This document shows positions 1 through 6,326 of a stretch of 7,731 bases of DNA, piece by piece. Both the position numbers and the translations under genes were made by a program. The DNA comes from Candidatus Sulfotelmatobacter sp. (GTDB lineage Bacteria; Acidobacteriota; Terriglobia; Terriglobales; Acidobacteriaceae). The notes under the pieces were generated by a model, which saw only the letters and a program-made list of their open reading frames with translations, made no database searches and had not been told where the DNA came from. Positions within the stretch are counted from its first letter, which is position 1. Every line of letters begins with the position of its first letter. Where the stretch lies: positions 1 to 7,731 of the forward strand of contig JASHRB010000410.1 in assembly GCA_030037575.1 (NCBI GenBank), written 5' to 3'.

Positions 1-84
1 TGCTGGCGCATCCGGACCTGAGCCGTTCGCGCCGGTTTGCTTCCCGCGATAAGAGTGCCAGCAAGACGCGAGAGGAGCGACGGA

Positions 85-216
85 ATGGGGCAGATTTTCA
101 AGCGCAAGCCGTGCGGGCAACTTCTGCAATGGGCAACACTCTCTTTGCCCGTTGCGCCTGCGACGATTCACCTCAACAACCCGCAAGCTGTGGGCCCGCC
201 ACTACCGCCGCTCTAA
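85..216 (+). CDS. Possible 43-residue peptide, unrecognised
   Basis: A short ORF begins with ATG at 85-87 and ends with TAA at 214-216. Its main support is the ribosome binding site: AGGAG at 73-77 lies seven bases before the ATG, within the run GAGAGGAG. The peptide starts MGQIFKRKPC, has a mildly hydrophobic middle (LLQWATLSLPVAPA) and ends in a proline-rich tail (GPPLPPL). The basic start plus hydrophobic stretch faintly resembles an export signal, but it is too short and polar to call. It overlaps other open frames, so it may be fortuitous. I do not recognise any family. Confidence 0.2.
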   Translation: MGQIFKRKPCGQLLQWATLSLPVAPATIHLNNPQAVGPPLPPL

Positions 217-392
217 GAAGGCAGTAAATTCCAAAGAGTTACGCCATCGGCTGAGCCAGCTCAAGTCTCCTGTCAGCCCCCAGATCTTTCCCGGTTTCAG
301 GAATGGCAGTTCGACATCCGATCCTGCGCAGCCGTCATTTGGCGTTCGAGAAACTTTCGTCAGCCACCGCTGGGAAAGCCGATGACGAGAGG

Positions 393-462
393 ATCTCATC
401 AAGCCCGGCCTGGTCAAAGCAGTGATGAGATGACTCTGGTAACTAGCAGTTCGCCGGGCTTG
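393..462 (+). repeat. Two interleaved inverted repeats upstream of the secreted-protein gene
   Basis: Two perfect inverted repeats lie here. ATCTCATCA (393-401) pairs with TGATGAGAT (423-431), and CAAGCCCGGC (400-409) pairs with GCCGGGCTTG (453-462). The 5' arm of the second sits in the loop of the first, overlapping it by only two bases. In RNA they could form a pseudoknot-like fold or two alternative hairpins; in DNA they could be protein-binding sites. The last arm ends 18 bases before the GGAG of the next gene, so the element would lie in its leader if transcription starts upstream of 393. No T-run follows, so it does not look like a terminator. Confidence 0.45.
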
Positions 463-480
463 CTCGGTAAAGTTCACAAT

Positions 481-484
481 GGAG
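481..484 (+). promoter_or_regulatory. Ribosome binding site for the secreted-protein gene
   Basis: GGAG lies seven bases before the ATG at 492-494. This spacing fixes the start codon and fits the signal peptide that begins at that ATG. I see no convincing -35/-10 pair between 217 and 480. Confidence 0.6.
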
Positions 485-491
485 CAAAAAT

Positions 492-1091
492 ATGAAGCGA
501 GTGCTGATTGTGATTCTGGCGATAACCAGCTTGGCCGGGGCGCGGGATAAGAAACAAAAGGTTTTTCCGCCGGGACCCTACGTATTCACGAGCAAAGCGT
601 CGGCCGGAGTTCTCAAGCGGCTCATCGTGCAAGAAAACCTGAGAGAAGGGTATATTCTCGATTCCGACAAGCAGCTCGAATTCCGCTTCTCGATGCCATC
701 GCAGATGCCGCTTGTAGGTGCGCTTTTCATGGCTTCAAGTGATTGCCCGGGCAAGACCACGAGAAAAGTGTGGTCATACGCGCTGAAGGAACTCGATGGC
801 ATGACCAAGGTGACTGTGCTGCCTTTCTGGGAATACCCGGACGATTACTGTCAGATCCAAACCCATGAGCTGATTTGGAACCAGCCAGAGGAGATGACCG
901 CGTTTCAAGCAATGCTAGACAAAGCCCCTACTTTAAATGCGCAGGTTGCGACTCCGAGTTCTACCCCCGCTTCGCCCGCCCCGGCCCCCGGTTCTACTCC
1001 CAAATCGACAGCCGATCAGCAGCAGAGCGCGCAGCAACATGCGGCTTGTTTGGAACTGGCGAAGGACAACCCCAGCATCACCTGCCGCTAG
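492..1091 (+). CDS. Secreted protein of unknown function, 199 residues
   Basis: This gene is complete, with ATG at 492 preceded by GGAG and TAG at 1089-1091. The first 17 residues form a typical Sec signal peptide (MKR, then hydrophobic VLIVILAITSLAGA, probable cleavage before RDKK), so the product probably acts in the periplasm or outside. No lipobox cysteine is present. Residues about 25-145 form the probable folded part, with Cys85 and Cys120 available for a disulphide. Residues about 150-180 are a Pro/Ser/Thr/Ala/Gln-rich linker. The tail AACLELAKDNPSITCR holds Cys186 and Cys198, suggesting a second disulphide in a small C-terminal motif. I recall similar C-terminal CLxLAxDNPS tails in acidobacterial secreted proteins, but this is from memory. 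The gene stands alone, with ppc converging 30 bases downstream and no clear terminator between. Function unknown. Confidence 0.85.
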   Translation: MKRVLIVILAITSLAGARDKKQKVFPPGPYVFTSKASAGVLKRLIVQENLREGYILDSDKQLEFRFSMPSQMPLVGALFMASSDCPGKTTRKVWSYALKELDGMTKVTVLPFWEYPDDYCQIQTHELIWNQPEEMTAFQAMLDKAPTLNAQVATPSSTPASPAPAPGSTPKSTADQQQSAQQHAACLELAKDNPSITCR

Positions 1092-1121
1092 TAGGCCAGG
1101 GCATTCGGTGACAACTGAATT

Positions 1122-3905
1122 TCAGCCGGTATTGTGCAGCCCCGCGGCAATGCCGTTGACGGTTGCACCGAGAGGATATTCGAGAGCGACGCTCGCTTCG
1201 CCCGACTGTTTGCGCCGCAGCAATTCCACCTGAATCAAACTCATCGGATCGACGTAGGGATTGCGCAAGCGAATGGACCGGGCCAGCACCGGGTTCGCGG
1301 CCAACAACTCGCGCTGGCCCGCCACCAGTAATAGCATGCGGCGGGAGCGGAGGAATTCGTCTTCCAGCATGGCAAACACGCGTTTGCGCAGAGCCGCATT
1401 CTTGACCAGCCCGGAATAGACTCGGGCGATATCGAGGTCAGCTTTGGCCATGCCGAGTTCGACGTTGCTGATTAGGCCGGAGAACAGAAGAAACCCTTGC
1501 CGCATCTGGCGGAGAAGTTTTTGGTGCGCGGCTCCCCTTTTCATGAATTGCTCGAGAGCATGTCCCACGCCGAACCATGCCGGTATGGCATACCGGCTCT
1601 GCATCCAACCGAAAACCCAAGGAATGGCGCGCAGATCATCGAGTCGCCGACCTCGGGCGCGGCGCGAAGGGCGCGAACCGATGCGCGCAGTGTCCAACTC
1701 ATTCACCGGAGTAGCTTGCTCGAAATATTCGAGCACTTCAGGATCCTCAGCGATGTCGCGACGATAGACGCGGTACGCTTCCGCAGACATTTCTTCCATT
1801 GCCTCTTCCCAACGAGCCTGATGGGAGGCTTTTTGGGATTCAGGCCGGACCAGAGCTTCGAGGCTGGCTGCGATCATGAGCTCCAAGTTCCACTCGGCTA
1901 GCACGGCGTCGGCGTACTTCCAGTTGAGAACTTCTCCCTGCTCGGTGACCCGGAGGCGGCCGGAAAAACATCCTGGCGGCTGCGCGAGGATCGCGGAATG
2001 CGTTGGGCCGCCTCCGCGCCCTACCGTGCCGCCGCGGCCGTGAAACAAGCGCAGCTGAACAGCGCATTCGGCGGCGGCGCGATCGAGTTCACGGTGCGCT
2101 TTATACAACTCCCAGGTGCTGGTGAGCATGCCGCCGTCTTTATTGGAATCGGAGTAGCCGAGCATGACTTCCTGCCAGCGCTGCCAGGAATCGAGCAAAG
2201 TCACGTATTCTGCATGGCGCCACAGGCGACGCATGACCGCGCCCGCCTGGCGCAAGGAGCGAATGGACTCAAACAGGGGAACCGGCATCACCCCAGGATC
2301 GTCTCCTGATCCGGCGAGGCGCAGTTCGCAGGCCCGGGCAAGACGAACGAGGTTAAGAACATCGCCTTCCGTCTCCACGCCACTGATGATGTACCGGTCG
2401 ATCGCGCATGGCGGATATCTGCGTTTGAGGTCCGCAATGGTGCGGAAGGTCTCAATCAACTCGCGGCTAGCCGCGGAACCAGCAGGCCAAGAGGATAAGA
2501 GGGATTTGTCTTCGAGCGCCGGCTCGAGCTCGATCACCGCATCCGAGTGAACGCGTGCGTGTTGGCGGATATCGAGCGCATGCAGGTGAAAGCCGAAGGT
2601 CCGCACTTTGCGCAGCAGCGGATCGACGAAGTCCCTGGCCAGCGATTGCCCTTTATGCCCTTGCAAACTGTTCTGCACAAGTAACAGATCAGCTTGCAAT
2701 TCTTCCGGGCCGTAAGCGGAATCGCCCGGCTGCAGGCTTTGCCCGATGCGATCGAGCACATAAGAGAGGAACCGGCGGTAGTCCTCGGTGAGGTTCTGCG
2801 GACCCCAAATCAGATGCACGCCGGGAAGGGTTTGCTCGTAGTGCCGAAGGCGAGCTTTCATTTCAACGGAAGCCGAGACCAGTCGAGATGACGAGCTTAG
2901 GCGGTCACTCAAGGCTTCGATATCGGCAACGTACTCGCGCATAATCAGCTTGCGTGCCAGTTCGAGAGCGTCTCGCGTGCACTCCGGCTTGACGGCGGGA
3001 TTTCCGTCGCGGTCACCGCCGATCCACGAGCCAAAACGAACCAGGTTTGGCAGATCGGCCTTTTCCACCGGCACCTGGTAAACCTCCTGAAACGATTCCG
3101 CGACTTCGTCATAAAGCTTAGGCAGCGCTTCGAAGAGCGAAAGTCGGAAATAACGAAGGCCCATCCGAATCTCGTCGTTCACGGTGGGTTTTGCTGGTCG
3201 CACTTCGTCGGTCTGCCAAAGCGCGGTGATCTCCGCGCGAATTGCATTCTCGCACTCTTCAGCCTCGGCGGAAGTGAGGGGAAGCCGATCCAATCGCTCC
3301 AGCCTCTCTGCGATACGACGTCGCTTGAGCAGCACCGTTCCCCTCGCTACTTCCGTCGGGTGGGCGGTAAATACTGGCATGATCTTGATTTCCCGCAAGG
3401 CTGCCAGGGCTGTTTCGCCTGAGATGCCAGCCTTTTTCAGGCGAAGGAGCGTGCCCCGAAACGATCCCGGGGGGCGCGCATGTTCTCCATCAAGCTGGCT
3501 CGCCCGTCGCCTGCGTTTGCGGTGATTGGTCTCGGCCAGGTTGGTGAGCTCGAAATAGATGGCGAAAGCCTTGGTGACACGGTAGGCGGTAGTGAGGTCC
3601 ATCTTGGCGATCAGCTGTTGCGCCTGGATCATGTGATCGTCGGCCGGGGCTATCCGCTTTCGCAGCGACCGCTTGCGATGCTCGATCATGAGTAGGCGCA
3701 ATTGCTCGACGGTATCGAACAACTCCCGTCCAACCTGCTCTTGCAGCACCTTGCCGAGCAGCATTCCCAGCGAGTGCACGTCTCGCCGCAGCGGGCGATC
3801 TTTGGCAGGCTCCTGGGAGCGTGCGGTGAATTCCGCCAGGCGGCGAGCCTGATCTTCGGGTGCCCACAATGGCTTGGGCTTTGATTTGAACTTTGCGCTG
3901 AGCAT
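1122..3905 (-). CDS. ppc: Phosphoenolpyruvate carboxylase
   Basis: The product (927 residues) is a cytoplasmic enzyme that carboxylates phosphoenolpyruvate with bicarbonate to oxaloacetate and phosphate, refilling the TCA cycle. Length fits the bacterial family (E. coli 883). All signature motifs are present in order: TAHPTE (179-184, catalytic His181), GGDRDGNP (295-302), GYSDSNKDGG (582-591), the glycine-rich loop FHGRGGTVGRGGGP (620-633, with His621, Arg623 and Arg629), VPWVFGW-type RAIPWVFGWMQSR, and the usual C-terminal end HNTG. Residues matching the E. coli aspartate-inhibition site also appear kept (Lys in GMAKADLD, Arg-Asn in RNPYVDP, terminal Asn), so feedback by aspartate is plausible. 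The start at 3905 fits the family's N-terminus (LRRDVHSLGMLLGKVL at 39-54), but no good Shine-Dalgarno precedes it. The gene stands alone on this strand, and the phosphoesterase lies 538 bases upstream. Confidence 0.97.
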   Translation of the reverse strand: MLSAKFKSKPKPLWAPEDQARRLAEFTARSQEPAKDRPLRRDVHSLGMLLGKVLQEQVGRELFDTVEQLRLLMIEHRKRSLRKRIAPADDHMIQAQQLIAKMDLTTAYRVTKAFAIYFELTNLAETNHRKRRRRASQLDGEHARPPGSFRGTLLRLKKAGISGETALAALREIKIMPVFTAHPTEVARGTVLLKRRRIAERLERLDRLPLTSAEAEECENAIRAEITALWQTDEVRPAKPTVNDEIRMGLRYFRLSLFEALPKLYDEVAESFQEVYQVPVEKADLPNLVRFGSWIGGDRDGNPAVKPECTRDALELARKLIMREYVADIEALSDRLSSSSRLVSASVEMKARLRHYEQTLPGVHLIWGPQNLTEDYRRFLSYVLDRIGQSLQPGDSAYGPEELQADLLLVQNSLQGHKGQSLARDFVDPLLRKVRTFGFHLHALDIRQHARVHSDAVIELEPALEDKSLLSSWPAGSAASRELIETFRTIADLKRRYPPCAIDRYIISGVETEGDVLNLVRLARACELRLAGSGDDPGVMPVPLFESIRSLRQAGAVMRRLWRHAEYVTLLDSWQRWQEVMLGYSDSNKDGGMLTSTWELYKAHRELDRAAAECAVQLRLFHGRGGTVGRGGGPTHSAILAQPPGCFSGRLRVTEQGEVLNWKYADAVLAEWNLELMIAASLEALVRPESQKASHQARWEEAMEEMSAEAYRVYRRDIAEDPEVLEYFEQATPVNELDTARIGSRPSRRARGRRLDDLRAIPWVFGWMQSRYAIPAWFGVGHALEQFMKRGAAHQKLLRQMRQGFLLFSGLISNVELGMAKADLDIARVYSGLVKNAALRKRVFAMLEDEFLRSRRMLLLVAGQRELLAANPVLARSIRLRNPYVDPMSLIQVELLRRKQSGEASVALEYPLGATVNGIAAGLHNTG

Positions 3906-3968
3906 TCGAGTGGCGGGTTTGGGTAGGAAACAGGATAAATCAGCAGGCGAATCGACGCGGGCAGGACG

Positions 3969-3990
3969 CCTTCCGTTCGTCTTCGGAAGG
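3969..3990 (-). repeat. Hairpin in the probable ppc leader
   Basis: CCTTCCG (3969-3975) and CGGAAGG (3984-3990) form a 7-bp stem with an 8-base loop. It lies 64-85 bases before the ppc start codon, so it would be in the 5' untranslated region if transcription starts further upstream. There is no U-run after it on the minus strand, so it is not a standard intrinsic terminator. A role is not shown. Confidence 0.35.
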
Positions 3991-4278
3991 GCATCGGGAA
4001 CCCGCGGCGAAAGGGACTCGACCTATAATTAAGAGCTTCTAACCAAACCTCACTTATTGCCGCGTTGATTCAAGGAGGATCGGCATCTTTCGAAAGTGTG
4101 ATCTTTGTAGGTGGCTCGGCTCCCGTCGCCTCCCACGCTATCGATTTTATTATGAATAACTTACAAGCGGTAAAACTTTTCGTGCAATGATCGTACGACC
4201 GCTGTCTGAGTGAGGCGGATTCTGTAGAAGCCCCAGTCATTGCGGCTCTTTCCGGATATTATCCAGGTGGCACTCCCA

Positions 4279-4290
4279 CGGAAGCTTCCG
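4279..4290. repeat. 12-bp perfect palindrome CGGAAGCTTCCG
   Basis: This uninterrupted 12-base palindrome lies in the non-coding stretch between the phosphoesterase and ppc, 374 bases from the ppc start. It could be a dimeric regulator's operator or a chance symmetry; there is no second copy in the window that I noticed. Confidence 0.3.
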
Positions 4291-4443
4291 CTGTTTCCGC
4301 ACACACCTGATCCTTTTCAGGACTTATGGCCAGAACTTGGCGTCTCGGTTGGGTGAGTTTTTTCCCTCAGCTGGCGCTGCGGCGATCTTTCAACAGCTAG
4401 ACATAATGCATTGACGACAGTTTCCCGCGACGGTGGTCGATGA

Positions 4444-5376
4444 TCAGGGGAAAACTGAAAACAGGTCCTCCAGATCTGGTTGATTTGCTGCCTTGTCTAG
4501 GTAGGGCGTGACCCCAAAGATCTCCTCGATGCTTCGCAGCAAAGCACCATGATCATAGTGGACGGAGTTGCTGTAGCCCTTGGCTTTGGCAAACGGTGAA
4601 AGAACGATCATTCCTATCGGTCCGTCTCCGATATCGGCTTCGTCCCAAGTGATGAAAACCACTCCGCCATCGCGATAGGCTTGCGAATTCAGAATTTGCG
4701 GAAGGTATTTCGCGAGCCAGGCGTCGCCTTGCGCGACTTTGTTGTAAGAAGGGGCGCAGCTGTCGTGCATGTCATTGCAGACGTTGGGAGTAATGAAGTT
4801 GTATTGCGCGACGGAATTGTTCACCAGATCCTTGGCCAACTGCTCGAACGGGCGGACGTGTTCGATACAGTAGGCGGAACCGACATTTTTCTTGTCAGTT
4901 ACGTCATCGAAATAGACGAAGGGATCGTGACGCACGGCATAAGGATATTTGTTCGAAAGAGGGCAGTCCTTTCCGGAAATATTTTCTTCGTAGGCCCGCC
5001 AGGTTATGCCCCCGCCGGATGCATTCTTCAAAAGCGTTACCAGATGTTGCGAGCTGGACTGGCTATCGGCCAGTGGTGGACGGTCATCAAGAATTCCAAA
5101 ATTCGTACCGGCCTCAATCCAGATATAGTTGGGCAGGCTGGGATGATTGTGGGGAGGGTTGAAATACTGCTCCGCGTGAGACGCCATGGGCAAAAGCGTT
5201 TGGTTCAGGTAAGGAGCAGATTTGTTGCCTTTGATGGATGACCAATTCTGGTTCTCCATCACGATTACCCAAACGATCTTGATGTGATGCTCAGACGACG
5301 CAGGCCCACGATCTGCCGCCAGCGCACTGGCAACGAATGCGGCCAGTGCAACGATATTCACTATTTGTCGAATCAT
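4444..5376 (-). CDS. Secreted phosphoesterase, PF04185 (acid phosphatase AcpA / phospholipase C-like)
   Basis: The product (310 residues) belongs to the PF04185 phosphoesterase family, whose members hydrolyse phosphate mono- or diesters outside the cytoplasm; the substrate cannot be told from sequence. Residues 1-20 form a signal peptide (MIRQIVNIVALAAFVASALA, cleavage after ALA). Family motifs follow: VIVMENQNW (38-46, conserved Glu-Asn), NPPHNHPSLPNYIWIEAGTN (73-92), RAYEENISGKDCP (127-139), RHDPFVYFDDV (149-159), FITPNVCNDMHDSC (194-207), GDAWL (217-221), FITWDEAD (241-248) and HYDHGALLRSIEEIFG (273-288). The frame is open to 5619, but I chose the ATG at 5376 because the signal peptide starts there; the extra 81 codons would be antisense to the ENPP remnant. 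A GGAG lies 12 bases before the ATG, rather far. The gene is divergent from the ENPP remnant, and its promoter must lie in or near that debris. Confidence 0.92.
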   Translation of the reverse strand: MIRQIVNIVALAAFVASALAADRGPASSEHHIKIVWVIVMENQNWSSIKGNKSAPYLNQTLLPMASHAEQYFNPPHNHPSLPNYIWIEAGTNFGILDDRPPLADSQSSSQHLVTLLKNASGGGITWRAYEENISGKDCPLSNKYPYAVRHDPFVYFDDVTDKKNVGSAYCIEHVRPFEQLAKDLVNNSVAQYNFITPNVCNDMHDSCAPSYNKVAQGDAWLAKYLPQILNSQAYRDGGVVFITWDEADIGDGPIGMIVLSPFAKAKGYSNSVHYDHGALLRSIEEIFGVTPYLDKAANQPDLEDLFSVFP

Positions 5377-5429
5377 CTTTCTATTCTGCTCCGAGATGGA
5401 CCACGCCGAGCACGCATTATTTATTTTGC

Positions 5430-5790
5430 TGGCACTGCCTTCAGGAAGCGGTCGAAAGCGACGCGGAGAAGGCTTACGAACATCGCAAGGGCACGAGCGA
5501 TAAGTTTGTTGTTTGCCGGCGGAATGTTCCGAAGAGTCTGCACTACGACCAGAACCAGCGCGAGGGCGATCCGGTAGTGGTTGCGACGGGGCGGCCTTAT
5601 GCGATTGGGGCTCATGCAACCAATCCCGCAGACACTGTGCCGAAGAACAAGGGCGGCTACGGTTACGACCCGCAACAATTCAAAACCATGCCCGCGATTT
5701 TCTACGCCATCGGCCCCGACATACGGCCGAACACGACCGTCCCCACATTTGAAGACGTCAACATCCATCCGCTCATCGCCAAGATTCGGA
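5430..5790 (+). pseudogene. C-terminal remnant of a type I phosphodiesterase/nucleotide pyrophosphatase (ENPP-like)
   Basis: Reading frame 3 of the + strand gives the C-terminal part of an alkaline-phosphatase-superfamily phosphodiesterase. The sequence NVPKSLHYDQNQREGDPVVV is followed by GGYGYDPQQFKTMPAIFYAI, GPDIRPNTTVPTFEDVNIHP and LIAKI, matching the family pattern (HY..N.R.GD, GxHGYD, M.AIF.A.GP, FENV..YPL.AKILGL). The N-terminal two thirds, with the catalytic threonine and most metal ligands, are absent: sequence 5' of about 5430 becomes the upstream region of the divergent phosphoesterase. Where the family has the metal-binding His of GxHGYD this copy has Tyr (TAC). After AKI the frame is lost; the expected next residues (GL) occur in another frame, consistent with a small deletion near 5786. 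Boundaries are approximate. It is almost certainly non-functional. Confidence 0.8.
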
Positions 5791-5791
5791 C

Positions 5792-6314
5792 TTGGAGCGG
5801 CAGAGCGAGCCGGCCATTTCTATCTTGCGCAGACGGGCCGCCAGAGCCAAGCCGGGCGAAAAGCTCGCGCTTGTCCTCGACCTCGATGAGACAGCTCTTT
5901 CCAATTGGGACGAGGAGATGCAAGACGACTTCAGCTACATCGTGAAGGACTGGAATGATGGAGTCGATAAGAAGCAGGCACCCGCGACCGCCGGGACCTT
6001 ACGGCTCTAGAAAGAAGCTGCTGCCCACGGAGTTTCCGTATTTCTCGTCACCCGGCGCGGCGAGGCGCAACGAGACGCGACCGCAGACAACCTGAAATCG
6101 GCAGGTTACGATCGCTGGGCAGGGCTAGCGTTACGCGGACCACAGCTCAAAGAACAGTCGACTACCGAATCTAAATCGGGCGAGCGGAAGAAGATTGTCG
6201 AAGCTGGATACCGCATCATCCTCAATGTGGGCGACCAATTGAGCGATCTGAATGGAAACCCACAGGCAGAGCGTTCTGTAAAGCTGCCGAATCCGCTTTT
6301 ATTACATCCCGTAG
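5792..6314 (+). pseudogene. Broken HAD IIIB acid phosphatase (PF03767-like)
   Basis: This is the remnant of a secreted HAD-type acid phosphatase (PF03767, HAD subfamily IIIB). From about 5840 the frame reads AAKPGEKL-like sequence, then motif I LVLDLDETALSNWDE (nucleophile Asp and DxDxT). It continues through WNDGVDKKQAPATAGTLRL to TAG at 6008-6010. The same frame resumes KEAAAHGVSVFLVT, then EAQRDATADNLKSAGYDRW, LRGPQLKEQSTTE, ERKKIVEAGYRIILNVGDQL and SDLNGNPQAERSVKLPNP. The TAG falls where relatives usually have Tyr (LRLYKEA). After PNP (6295) one extra base shifts the frame; skipping it gives FYYIP and TAG at 6312-6314, the family's normal end. The N-terminus and signal peptide are missing: the remnant abuts the ENPP remnant in a different frame. 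Motif II reads VTRR where VTGR is usual. Order suggests the two phosphatases were once one operon. Confidence 0.87.
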
Positions 6315-6326
6315 CTCAGTTGGTAG
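6308..6326 (+). other. 19-base tRNA 5'-half-like fragment (D-arm)
   Basis: CCCGTAGCTCAGTTGGTAG matches the stretch from the end of the acceptor stem through the D-loop of many bacterial tRNAs (positions about 5-22: TA, GCTC, AGTTGGTA, G). The expected continuation AGC of the D-stem is instead TCG, and no anticodon arm or T-arm (GGTTCGAxTCC) follows; the next bases code for the GGT C-terminus on the other strand. It is therefore a fragment, not a tRNA gene. It contains the corrected stop of the HAD remnant (6312-6314) and the stop of GGT (6316-6318). Confidence 0.5.

Larger units (their letters stand above)
1..491. other. Left-edge region without a convincing gene
   Basis: No frame in this stretch gives a protein I recognise. 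Several frames are open for 70-90 codons on both strands (for example 3-224 on + and 202-477 on -), but they overlap each other, which is what G+C-rich non-coding DNA commonly gives. The only items I would single out are a 43-codon ORF at 85-216 with a good Shine-Dalgarno and the paired inverted repeats at 393-462, both listed separately. The frame from base 3 could be the tail of a gene entering from the left, but nothing in its sequence supports that. Confidence 0.5.
3906..4443. other. Long intergenic region upstream of ppc
   Basis: This 538-base gap separates ppc from the phosphoesterase upstream on the same strand, so it should contain the ppc promoter and leader and the phosphoesterase 3' end. 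I find no recognisable RNA gene and no clear promoter for ppc. Visible items are a hairpin at 3969-3990, TATAAT at 4024-4029 on + without a partner -35, a perfect AAGGAGG at 4072-4078 on + with no ATG, GTG or TTG at proper spacing, the palindrome CTTTCGAAAG (4087-4096), and the palindrome CGGAAGCTTCCG (4279-4290). The middle (about 4140-4190) is AT-rich compared with its surroundings. One + frame stays open apart from TGA at 4188 and 4308 between 4029 and 4397, which may be a decayed gene. Confidence 0.5.

Noticed and set aside
202..477. 91-codon minus-strand frame and a 77-codon + frame (152-385) near the left edge
   Set aside because: They overlap each other on opposite strands, have no good ribosome site that I could see, and give no recognisable sequence.
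1497..1901. Open + frames of 100-134 codons inside ppc
   Set aside because: They are antisense to strongly conserved PEP carboxylase motifs and give no recognisable protein; this is the usual effect of G+C-rich codon use.
4024..4029. TATAAT as a + strand promoter
   Set aside because: No -35 element lies 16-18 bases before it, and no intact + strand gene follows within the next kilobase and more.
4340..4366. T-run GTTTTTTCC as an intrinsic terminator
   Set aside because: It lies on the strand opposite to both flanking genes and has no stable G+C-rich stem before it.
4681..5241. 186-codon open frame antisense to the phosphoesterase
   Set aside because: The minus strand codes for all PF04185 motifs in this range; the + frame gives no domain.
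5377..5619. 81-codon N-terminal extension of the phosphoesterase frame
   Set aside because: The extension has no signal or family similarity, lies antisense to the ENPP remnant, and the signal peptide starts exactly at the ATG at 5376.
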